From assembly GCF_013170825.1 (NCBI RefSeq), contig NZ_CP033365.1, forward strand, positions 4,538,001 through 4,602,000: a DNA stretch of 64,000 nt, given 5' to 3'. Both the position numbers and the translations under genes were made by a program. Each line of letters opens with the position of its first letter. The stretch's first letter is position 1. Shown here in pieces: positions 24,951 to 33,123 of this stretch. This DNA comes from Mesorhizobium sp. NZP2298 (lineage in GTDB: Bacteria > Pseudomonadota > Alphaproteobacteria > Rhizobiales > Rhizobiaceae). The notes below the pieces were generated by a model. That model was not told the DNA's origin and did no database searches. It saw only the letters and a program-made list of their open reading frames with translations.

Positions 24951-27671
24951 ATGTCATCTGCCAACGGTCAAAACTTTCACCTTGATATTCTCAAGGAACG
25001 AAAAAACGAAACGGGGCAAACACGTGCGGCTTCGTTTGATGAGCCAGCAACTGAATTAACATTTCTATTGACCGATATCGAAGGTTCCACAAAACTTGTG
25101 GAATCTTTAGGCAGCCGATATGCAGACCTTTTGAATCGCCACATCGAAATACTTCGAGAAGCTACAGCGGCGGAAGGCGGCTGCGTAATAGATTTTCATG
25201 CAGATTCTTTCTTTGCAATTTTTGATCGAGCTGCAGCCGCTATCGGGGCTGCGGTCAATGCGCAATGCCTCCTTTATGAAGAGCCTTGGCAAAATGGCAT
25301 CCAACTTAGGGTTAGAATGGGGTTGCACACTGGCACAGCAAATTTAAACTTGAACTCCCAAATCGGATATACTGGCTTTGACATTCACCGCACTGCTCGA
25401 ATTTGCGAGGCAGGGCATGGTGGGCAGATACTGCTGTCCGCAGCAACAGTGAAAGGAAACACGGAAAAACTCCCGCCACGCGCACACCTGCGAGAACTGG
25501 GAACGCACTCTCTCAAGGATATCCGTGCACCAGAGGCAATTTGGGAAGTTGTGGTGGATGGGTTGCAAAATCATTTTCCCCCAATTCGATCTCTCGACAA
25601 TCGCCCTAACAACCTGCCGAGTATTCTAACGCCTTTTGTTGGGAGAACGAAAGACAAGGCTATGGTTCGTTCGCTGCTTATCGACAAGAAGGTTCGACTC
25701 TTAACGCTGACTGGCGCGGGAGGAACTGGTAAGACGCGGCTCTCAATCGAGGTTGCGTCAGGCTTGCTTGATGAGTTCCCTGACGGCATATTCTTCGTGC
25801 AACTTTCTACCGTCTCAACCGCTCAATTGGTATTGCCGGAAATTGCCCAGGTTTTGGGAATTTACCAGTTTCCAGGACAATCGGCCTTCGAAACTGTCCG
25901 GCACGCGCTGAATGCACGGCGCGTACTACTCATTCTCGATAACTTCGAGCATGTGCAGCCAGCCGCGTCTATAGCTTTAGATCTTTTAAGGGGCTGTGCG
26001 CAGTTAAAAATCCTCGTAACTAGCCGCGAGTCTCTGGATATTTTTCTCGAACATGAATACCAACTGTCGCCATTGGCGGTGCCCAGCGAGGTTACCGCTA
26101 AAGACTCGTTCGCTTTATTCGACTCCGTCCAATTGTTCGCTGACCTCGTCCGTCGAGTTCGGCCGGACTTTGTCCTCACTACCGAATCTGCAACGACAAT
26201 CGGCGAAATTTGTCGTCGTCTTGACGGATTGCCATTGGCTATTGAGCTAGCTGCCTCGCGCCTCCGGCTCTTGGAGCCCTCAACGTTGTTGAAGCATCTA
26301 AATAACAACTTCAGTGCGCTTGGCTGGGACAGTTGGTCCCTCGGTGATAGGCACAGGACTCTCCGCAACGCCATTCAATGGAGTTACAATCTTCTGGATG
26401 ATATCGAACGCGATCTGTTTCGGAAACTATCAGTATTTTCAAGTCGCTTTAGCTTGGATCAAGCGGTTGAACTTTGCAGTACTGAGATTGGAGGGGAGCG
26501 CGCCGTTGACGTTTTGAATTCGCTATATCGTAAGAGTTTGCTCCAGCGCGACTCTTTTGGCGAGGAACCATATTTTCGCATGTTGGAGACAATCCGGGAG
26601 TACGGATTGGAGCAGTTGCGGGAAACCGGGAGGGAGGTCCACGTACGCGAGCTTCATATGTCACTGATGCTGAGCTTAGCGGAAAGGTGGGCTCCCGATC
26701 TTGTCCGTTCGAAGCGCCAAGAGATCCTGCCTCAGTTACTCGCCTGCTTGGATGACGTTCGCGCGGCGATGGAATTCGGTTTGCAACTAGGGGACACCCC
26801 TACCGTGAGTCGTTTCTTGGAAGCTCTTCTTTGGCTGTGGCTAACGCGAGGCCAGTTTACCGAAGGGGACACTTGGATAGCTCGAGCTTTGGAACTGACT
26901 GAGGGCGGCGACGCCACTATTGCGAACGCGAAAGTTCTCGAGGTTGCAGGCTGGTTACGCCTAATGTCAGGCGACTGGTCCAAGGCACAACCATTCTTTC
27001 AAGCCTCTCGTCGAATTTTTGAACACGTCCAAATGGCGGCTGAATCAACGATGTCGTTAATGACGGAAGGAATAACAAGAGCGTTTGCAACAAATGACGC
27101 CTCGGGCCTGGTGCAAGTAGAGGTTGCGCTGGAGGCTTTTCGGGATCAAAGAAATCTGTATGGAATGGGCCTAACCTTTACGGCGCTTGGTGAAGCAGCC
27201 CGGCTACGGCGTGAGTATGCATCGGCCAAAGTTTTTTTTGATGAAGCGTTGGTATGTATGCGAGCGATCGACAATACATATTGGACTGGTGTTTTGCTCC
27301 AGAACCTCGCACATGTGGTGCTACAGCTGAATGAGTGGAAAGCAGCCGCTACGTTGCTCGTTGAAACACTAGACCTTGCGAACGAATATGAAGATCCCTT
27401 GATGGTGACCTATTACCTGGCTGCCATGGGGCATGTGGCTTTGATACGATCCAGGTACCAAGAAGCTGCCAAATTGTTCGGGGCTACAGAGAGTTCTCTA
27501 AAGACGCTTGGAGTTAAATTCGAACCGGCTGATCAGATGGTATTTGAGAATAATCTGTTCGTTGTTAGATCATTTCTTGAGCCAGCAGTCTTTTCGTTGC
27601 AATTCAGTGAAGGCGCCAAATGGAGTCGGGCGGAAGCCCTCGCAGCGAGTCTCTCTCTCCACGATGAGTGA
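24951..27671 (+). CDS. Adenylate/guanylate cyclase-domain STAND ATPase with TPR-like repeats
   Basis: 906 aa. A class III cyclase domain (residues of about 33-190) has LTFLLTDIEGSTKL and ADSFFAIF with the two metal Asp, and YTGFDIHRTARICEAGHGGQ. A STAND/AAA ATPase follows: P-loop LTGAGGTGKTRL near 255, Walker B RVLLILDNFEHV near 323, and LDGLPLAIELAASRL near 425. Residues of about 600-890 form helical TPR-like repeats. No DNA-binding domain is seen. The gene is distinctly AT-rich compared with its surroundings, a sign of transfer. The family is common in rhizobia; signals are unknown. Confidence 0.9.
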   Translation: MSSANGQNFHLDILKERKNETGQTRAASFDEPATELTFLLTDIEGSTKLVESLGSRYADLLNRHIEILREATAAEGGCVIDFHADSFFAIFDRAAAAIGAAVNAQCLLYEEPWQNGIQLRVRMGLHTGTANLNLNSQIGYTGFDIHRTARICEAGHGGQILLSAATVKGNTEKLPPRAHLRELGTHSLKDIRAPEAIWEVVVDGLQNHFPPIRSLDNRPNNLPSILTPFVGRTKDKAMVRSLLIDKKVRLLTLTGAGGTGKTRLSIEVASGLLDEFPDGIFFVQLSTVSTAQLVLPEIAQVLGIYQFPGQSAFETVRHALNARRVLLILDNFEHVQPAASIALDLLRGCAQLKILVTSRESLDIFLEHEYQLSPLAVPSEVTAKDSFALFDSVQLFADLVRRVRPDFVLTTESATTIGEICRRLDGLPLAIELAASRLRLLEPSTLLKHLNNNFSALGWDSWSLGDRHRTLRNAIQWSYNLLDDIERDLFRKLSVFSSRFSLDQAVELCSTEIGGERAVDVLNSLYRKSLLQRDSFGEEPYFRMLETIREYGLEQLRETGREVHVRELHMSLMLSLAERWAPDLVRSKRQEILPQLLACLDDVRAAMEFGLQLGDTPTVSRFLEALLWLWLTRGQFTEGDTWIARALELTEGGDATIANAKVLEVAGWLRLMSGDWSKAQPFFQASRRIFEHVQMAAESTMSLMTEGITRAFATNDASGLVQVEVALEAFRDQRNLYGMGLTFTALGEAARLRREYASAKVFFDEALVCMRAIDNTYWTGVLLQNLAHVVLQLNEWKAAATLLVETLDLANEYEDPLMVTYYLAAMGHVALIRSRYQEAAKLFGATESSLKTLGVKFEPADQMVFENNLFVVRSFLEPAVFSLQFSEGAKWSRAEALAASLSLHDE

Positions 27672-27689
27672 ATTATTTCAATGACTACA

Positions 27690-27918
27690 GGCTCAACCAA
27701 GCTTCAGACCTGCTTTGTTGGCCGTCGGCTGGATGACGGCCATGGCGCCGATGATAAGCAGCCGTCGGATATCCCGCTGGCCCATTTTTCGAGGTGCGGC
27801 CGAGCCGTCGCTTTCCGCCTATCGAGTGCTGGATCGCCACACTGCCGTCAGCGCATGCACCATGAGCGTGCAAGACACGCTTCGCCAGATCGATGTCGAT
27901 GATGGTGGCATCGCGCAT
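27690..27918 (-). mobile_element. IS110-family transposase remnant
   Basis: Read leftward from 27918, MRDATIIDIDLAKRVLHAHG and ACADGSVAI is the N terminus of an IS110 DEDD transposase (first Asp in DIDLAK). It then jumps, in another frame at about 27715-27790, to RRLLIIGAMAVIQ, the C-terminal IS110 motif. The roughly 250 central residues are missing, so it is inactive. The ATG abuts the stop codon of the DUF1697 gene. Confidence 0.8.
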
Positions 27919-28473
27919 CTAGTTTTTGCCGGCCTGACCGGCCATCTCCAGCAGCGCCAGCACCGAGCGCCAGTTGCGCGCGGTGCCCGGCACCTTCAGA
28001 ACGCGCGGAATGAGGTTGGCAAACACGGATTTGCCGAGCCCATCGGGCGCGCTGAGGTAGAGTACGTCGCCCTTCACCTCGAAGCGTTCGGGGCCGGTGC
28101 ACTTTTCGGCCAGCCGCGCCACCTCCTCGACGGTCGGCTCACGCTCCAGCGCATAGGCATGGAGCTTGGTATGGTCGGCGGCCGCTTCCGGATAGGGATT
28201 TTCTCTCACCAGCCGTGCGAACCATGGGAGATCGCGCACCATGATGCGCGAATGAAAACCCCACTTTTTCTCGAAGGCCGTTTCGATCTGCTTGGTCAGC
28301 GCGGCCGCGTCGCCCTTGCCCGCCCGGAACACGGCATTGCCGCTCTGCACATAAGTAGCGACATCGGAAAAGCCGAGATCCTCGAAGAACGACCTGAGCT
28401 CCGCCATCTTGACGATGCGGTTGCCGCCGACATTGATGCCGGAAAACAGCGCGATGAAAACCTTCCCGCTCAT
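27919..28473 (-). CDS. DUF1697 family protein
   Basis: 184 aa. The DUF1697 pattern is clear: IALFSGINVGGNRIVKMAEL, FSDVATYVQSGNAVFRA and the C-terminal ARNWRSVLALLEMAG. Function is unknown; the fold resembles small ferredoxin-like domains. Its ATG overlaps the ilvA stop by four bases (ATGA), so the two are translationally coupled. The stop codon is directly followed by an IS110 remnant, so the last residues could have been altered by that insertion. Confidence 0.92.
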   Translation of the reverse strand: MSGKVFIALFSGINVGGNRIVKMAELRSFFEDLGFSDVATYVQSGNAVFRAGKGDAAALTKQIETAFEKKWGFHSRIMVRDLPWFARLVRENPYPEAAADHTKLHAYALEREPTVEEVARLAEKCTGPERFEVKGDVLYLSAPDGLGKSVFANLIPRVLKVPGTARNWRSVLALLEMAGQAGKN

Positions 28474-29726
28474 ATGATGAATCCCGCCAATGTCTCGTTG
28501 TCGGTGATATCCTGATACTGGACGCCCTCGGCCTCGAAGTTTGCCTTCAGCAGGTCGAAATTGCGGCGGTCCTTGGTTTCGATGCCGATCAGAACCGAGC
28601 CGAAATTTCGTGCCGACTTCTTCAGATATTCAAAGCGGGCGATGTCGTCGTCCGGGCCGAGCATTTCGAGGAAGTCGCGCAACGCGCCAGGGCGTTGCGG
28701 GAAGCGGATGATGAAGTACTTCTTCAGGCCCTCGAAGCGCAGCGCCCGCTCCTTGACGTCCGGCAGCCGCTCGAAATCGAAATTGCCGCCCGAGACCACG
28801 GCGACGATGGTCTTGCCGCGGATCTCCTTCCTGGAAAAATCCTTCAGCGCATCGATCGCCAGCGCACCGGCCGGCTCAAGCACGACGCCTTCGATATTGA
28901 GCATTTCGATCATGGTCGCGCAGAGCCGGTTTTCCGGGATCAACCGCACCGTTTCGGCGGCAAATTCCTTGAGATACCGCAAGGGTTCGCGGCCGATTTC
29001 GGCCACCGCCGCGCCATCGACGAAGTTGTCGACCTTGGCGAGCTTCAGCCGCTTTCCGGCCGCGAGGCTGTCGTGCAGGCTCGGCGCCCCGGCCGGCTCG
29101 CAGAAGACGAAACGCGCCTCCCTGCCCTGATCGGCGAAATAGTGGGTGACGCCGGCGGCAAGACCGCCGCCACCGACCGGCAGCATGATGATGTCAGGCA
29201 TACGCGCACCGGCCATCTGGTCCGCGATCTCATAGGCGACAGTCGCCTGCCCCTCGATGATGTCCTTGTGGTCGAAGGGCGGCACCATGTGGGCACCGGA
29301 GCTTTCGGTGAATTCGAAGGCGGCGCGATAGCAGTCGTCGAAAAAGTCGCCGACCAGCCTGATCTCGACGAAATCGCCGCCGAACAGCCTGGTCTTGTCG
29401 ATCTTTTGCTGCGGCGTCGTCACCGGCATGAACACCACGCCTTTTTTGCCGAAATGACGGCAGACGAACGCGAAACCCTGTGCATGGTTGCCGGCCGACG
29501 CGCAGACGAACAAGTCAGCCTGGTTGCCGGCGGCAAGCGCCTTGCGGAAGAAATTGAAGGCGCCGCGGATCTTGTAGGAGCGCACCGGGCTCAAATCCTC
29601 TCGCTTCAGCAGCACCCGAGCGCCGGTCTTTTTCGACAGGTAGTCGTTTTCCTGCAGCGGCGTTTCCGGAAAGATCTGACGGATGGACGCGGCGGCGACG
29701 GCGACGCGGGAGGAAAAACTGCTCAT
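28470..29726 (-). CDS. ilvA: Threonine ammonia-lyase (threonine dehydratase)
   Basis: 418 aa. PLP-dependent fold type II enzyme giving 2-oxobutanoate for isoleucine synthesis. Key residues: the Schiff-base Lys in VRSYKIRGAFNF, the SAGNHAQGFA substrate loop, PVGGGGLAAGV for phosphate binding, and VVSGGNFDF. The C-terminal 85 residues (LKKYFIIRFPQRPGALRDFL) form a single ACT-like regulatory domain, so feedback control by isoleucine is plausible. The length fits the shorter single-ACT IlvA type. Confidence 0.96.
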   Translation of the reverse strand: MSSFSSRVAVAAASIRQIFPETPLQENDYLSKKTGARVLLKREDLSPVRSYKIRGAFNFFRKALAAGNQADLFVCASAGNHAQGFAFVCRHFGKKGVVFMPVTTPQQKIDKTRLFGGDFVEIRLVGDFFDDCYRAAFEFTESSGAHMVPPFDHKDIIEGQATVAYEIADQMAGARMPDIIMLPVGGGGLAAGVTHYFADQGREARFVFCEPAGAPSLHDSLAAGKRLKLAKVDNFVDGAAVAEIGREPLRYLKEFAAETVRLIPENRLCATMIEMLNIEGVVLEPAGALAIDALKDFSRKEIRGKTIVAVVSGGNFDFERLPDVKERALRFEGLKKYFIIRFPQRPGALRDFLEMLGPDDDIARFEYLKKSARNFGSVLIGIETKDRRNFDLLKANFEAEGVQYQDITDNETLAGFII

Positions 29727-29956
29727 CGGAAAGCCACCTTGTGCCGCATGTTTCGTACAGGCATGTCATCGATCTGGCCGCACAGCGCCTCTCTGTTGCA
29801 CGCGGATCCGGCGCAGCCGATCCTGCCTATTGCATATCCAGCTTCGCAACGCCATTGTCCGGCCCTTCATGCCCTTGCGCAAAGGGCATTCCCAGAATCC
29901 TTGCAAGCACTTGTGGGCGTTTGTTCATGCCTGTTGCATCGGTCGGCCTGAAATCC

Positions 29957-30531
29957 ATGTCACTGCCGGAATTCGGCGAACCGACGGTGATGCCGCTGGT
30001 TGCCCGAAATACCTATGAGGCGCGCACCGATGCGCTGATGGCGCTCGGCGCCAAGGCCGGTTTCGATGCCTTCGCCGTCTATGGCGACCGCGAGCACGCC
30101 GCCAATGTCGCCAATCTCTCAGGCTACGATCCGCGCTTCGAGGAGACATTGCTGGTCATCGTTCCCGTCAAGCAGCCACGACTTCTCGTCGGCAATGAGG
30201 GCTGGGGCTACGCCGAAATCTGCGATGGGCCCTACGAGCGCGTTCTCTACCAGACCTTCTCACTGCCGGCGCAACCATCCCGGCGACCGGTAGCGACCAT
30301 TTCACCACCAACATCGAGGACGGCATCGCGCTCGCCGACGACGCGCTGCGCGAGGAGATCGCGGCGCGCTATCCCGAAGCCTGGAGCCGCATCGAAGCGC
30401 GGCGCGCCTTCATGTCGGATGTGCTCGGCATCCGCCTCAAGCCGGAGGTGCTGCCCTTCTCCAACATTCCGGCTTTCCTTCCGCCATTTTGGCTTTCGCG
30501 CAACACTGCGATGACTGTAACCAGCCGCTGA
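29957..30531 (+). pseudogene. M24 (Xaa-Pro aminopeptidase-like) peptidase, internally deleted
   Basis: The N-terminal part (MSLPEFGEPTVMPLVARNTY to about 30265, with DAFAVYGDREHAANVANLSG and EETLLVIVPVK) is in one frame. The C-terminal part, from about 30270 (ATGSDHFTTNIEDGIALADD, then LPFSNIPAFLPPFWLSRNT) to a TGA at 30529-30531, is in another. The metal-binding catalytic core between them, about 200 residues or more, is missing. The remaining pieces match the two ends of M24-family creatinase/prolidase-like proteins. No function is expected. Confidence 0.8.
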
Positions 30532-30631
30532 TCACATTTCGACGTGACACGACTTAGTTCTGCCGCACTCTCCCTGTCCGGGAGGTGTCGCGGGGGTGGA
30601 TGGGCCTTTTGGCCGGAGTGGAATTTCAGAC

Positions 30632-31705
30632 GTGCCTTTGAAGAAGATACTTACCGTTGTTCTCGCCTTGCTCGTCGCCGGCTGCGCCGGCCCGCAAACG
30701 CAGGAATTGCTTGGCAGCGCCATCGTCGCCGCGCCGGTGACAGAAATCGCCGGCAACCACTCCATCTTCATCGCCACAACGCGCAAGAAATCTGATGATC
30801 CCAACAAGGTTTTCGACGGTGAGCGCTCGGCGACGCTGAACTATGCGCGCGTGAATGTCACCGTCCCAGGGCTCCACAAGACTGGTCAGATCGAACGGCG
30901 CTCACGCGGCAAGTCGGATGATCCGGCCAAATATTTCATGGCTTCCGAGGTGGTCGGCTACGACGCGCAGCCGAAATTCTCCAGCGCGCTCAACGCCGAT
31001 ATCGCGGCGCGCGGCGGCCGCGTCATGGTCTTCGTCCACGGCTACAACACCGGCTTCGACGACGCGGTCTATCGCTTGACCCAGATCGTCCACGATTCCG
31101 GCTATCCGGGCACACCGGTGCTGTTTTCCTGGGCATCGGGCGCAAAGACCACCGACTATGTCTATGACAAGGAAAGTGCCAGCGCCGCACGCGACCAGCT
31201 CGAAGTGACATTGCGCATGCTGGAGCAGTCCGGCGCGCGGCGCATCGACATTGTCGCGCATTCGATGGGAACCTGGGTGACCATGGAAACGCTGCGTCAG
31301 ATGGCCATCAGCGGCGACCGTGATCTCGGGGGCAAGCTCGGCGACGTGGTGCTTGCCTCGCCCGACATCGATGTCGATGTGTTCAAGAGCCAGATGCGCC
31401 GCTATGGCAAGCCCGACAAGCCGTTCATCCTGCTGTTGTCCGACGACGACCGCGCGCTGAGACTCTCCGGCCTCATTGCCGGTTCGCGGCCGCGCGTCGG
31501 CGATTACAAGGATGCCGCCGATCTTGCCTCTTATGGCGTGACGGTCGTCGATCTCTCCAAGATCAAAGGCAGCGACAGCTTCAACCACACGAAATTCGCC
31601 GACAATCCGGCCTTGGTGAAGATGATCGGCCAGCGGCTGCGCGAGGATGACGGCTTTGCCAGCGACCGGGATGTGACCGACCGCATCAGCCTGCTAGGGC
31701 AATAG
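30632..31705 (+). CDS. Lipoprotein alpha/beta-hydrolase (DUF900-like), copy A
   Basis: 357 aa from a GTG at 30632 (translated MPLKKILTVVLALLVAGCAG). A type II signal peptide ends in VAGC, so the mature protein is a lipoprotein. The hydrolase domain has the oxyanion segment VMVFVHGYNTGFDDAV, the nucleophile IVAHSMGTWV, the acid-bearing LASPDIDVDVF and His in FNHTKFADNP. Enzymes of this type are esterase-like with unknown substrates. A close paralogue follows 141 bases downstream. Confidence 0.88.
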   Translation: MPLKKILTVVLALLVAGCAGPQTQELLGSAIVAAPVTEIAGNHSIFIATTRKKSDDPNKVFDGERSATLNYARVNVTVPGLHKTGQIERRSRGKSDDPAKYFMASEVVGYDAQPKFSSALNADIAARGGRVMVFVHGYNTGFDDAVYRLTQIVHDSGYPGTPVLFSWASGAKTTDYVYDKESASAARDQLEVTLRMLEQSGARRIDIVAHSMGTWVTMETLRQMAISGDRDLGGKLGDVVLASPDIDVDVFKSQMRRYGKPDKPFILLLSDDDRALRLSGLIAGSRPRVGDYKDAADLASYGVTVVDLSKIKGSDSFNHTKFADNPALVKMIGQRLREDDGFASDRDVTDRISLLGQ

Positions 31706-31846
31706 ATGCGGCGTCACTGTTTCGCCGTGTCAATCCAGCCTTACGAAGGTCCCGGCCACTTTGAACTGGACCAATCCCGTCTGTGGCCTTATCGGAATAG
31801 AAGGTGACGTCATGCGTTTGGCGTCGCCCTATGCGGGAGCCGGCGC

Positions 31847-33007
31847 GTGACTGTGCGGTTGAAGAGTTTCGTCGCGATAACCTTCGCGCTCATGGTCGCC
31901 GGCTGCGCCGGAAATACGCATGATCTGCTGAACAAGACGACGGTCGCGGTACCAGCGTCCGCCATCGCGGCCACGCATGAGATATTCGTCGCCACCACCC
32001 GCCGGAAGGCGACGAAAGACCCGCGGCAGGTGTTCGACGGCGATCGCTCGCCAACCACCAGCTTCGCGCGGGTCGATGTCACGGTTCCGGCGAGCCACCA
32101 GGTCGGCGCCATCGAGCGTGCCAAGGGTTCCGCCAGCAGCAATCCGGCCAACGATTTCACCGCCAAGGACGTCACCTACTACGAAGGCGCCCCGCAATTC
32201 GCCAAGGCGGTCGGCGCCGACATTGCCATGCGCGGCGACCGAGCGCTGGTTTTCGTGCATGGCTTCAACAACGGCTTCGACGATGGGATCTACCGGCTGA
32301 CGCAGATTGTCCATGACACCAAGTACCCGGGCACACCGGTCTTGTTCTCGTGGGCTTCGAGCGCCAAGACGACCGGCTACCTGTACGACAAGGATAGCGC
32401 CAACGCCGCGCGCGACGACCTGGAGGCGACACTGAGGATGCTTGCCAAGACAAAGGTAAAGAGCATCGACATCATCGCTCATTCGATGGGAACGTGGTTG
32501 ACGATGGAGGCATTGCGCCAACTCGCCATCACCGGAGACCGAGATCTTGACGGCAAGCTCGGCTACGTCATCCTTGCGTCCCCCGACATCGATGTCGACG
32601 TCTTCAAGAAACAGATGATTCGTTATGGCAAGCCAAACAAGCCGTTCGCCATCCTGCTGTCAGGCGACGACCGCGCCTTGAGGTTGTCGGGTTTTCTGTC
32701 CGGCGCCAAGCCACGTGTCGGCGACTACGGCAATGCAGCTGACCTCGCCAGCTACGGGGTATCGGTGGTCGACTTGAGCAAGCTCAAATCGGGTGACCGG
32801 CTGAACCATGCCAAATTCGCGGATAACCCCGTTCTGGTGCAACTGCTTGGTGACCGGCTACGGACACCCGCGGGCCTCGCCTCGGACGAGCCAAACCCGA
32901 CGCAGCTCAACAATCTCGGCGAGGGGCTAGGCAAGGCAGTCGGTTCGGTCGCGGAGATCGTCATCACCACACCGTTCAAGGTGCTGACCATCGCCACCGG
33001 CGGCTGA
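31847..33007 (+). CDS. Lipoprotein alpha/beta-hydrolase (DUF900-like), copy B
   Basis: 386 aa from GTG at 31847 preceded by GGGAG; GTG at 31853 is an alternative. The lipobox is MVAGC. The body parallels copy A throughout: ALVFVHGFNNGFDDGIYRLT, LFSWASSAKTTGYLYDKDSA, IIAHSMGTWLTME, SPDIDVDVFKKQM and NHAKFADNPVLV. The triad is intact. It carries an extra 35-residue C-terminal tail (NLGEGLGKAVGSVAEIVITT) absent from copy A. Tandem duplication is the simplest origin. Confidence 0.88.
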   Translation: MTVRLKSFVAITFALMVAGCAGNTHDLLNKTTVAVPASAIAATHEIFVATTRRKATKDPRQVFDGDRSPTTSFARVDVTVPASHQVGAIERAKGSASSNPANDFTAKDVTYYEGAPQFAKAVGADIAMRGDRALVFVHGFNNGFDDGIYRLTQIVHDTKYPGTPVLFSWASSAKTTGYLYDKDSANAARDDLEATLRMLAKTKVKSIDIIAHSMGTWLTMEALRQLAITGDRDLDGKLGYVILASPDIDVDVFKKQMIRYGKPNKPFAILLSGDDRALRLSGFLSGAKPRVGDYGNAADLASYGVSVVDLSKLKSGDRLNHAKFADNPVLVQLLGDRLRTPAGLASDEPNPTQLNNLGEGLGKAVGSVAEIVITTPFKVLTIATGG

Positions 33008-33026
33008 ACAGCAGGCAGCCGTTCCA

Positions 33027-33123
33027 AAGCGCGTCGCGTCCGAACGGATTCATGCAGCGCGCTTTAAATCTCCGTTGCATGTCTTTGTTCCAAAACCGGA
33101 GCCAGTTCTGGACGACATGCATT
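33027..33123. repeat. Rhizobial intergenic palindromic repeat, copy 2
   Basis: Contains AAAGCGCGTCGCGTCC, CAGCGCGCTTTAAA, then TTGCATGTCTTTGTTCCAAA and GGACGACATGCATT. It has the same building blocks as 14066-14150 in opposite order. It occupies the gap between copy B of the hydrolase pair and the adenine deaminase stop. Confidence 0.7.
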
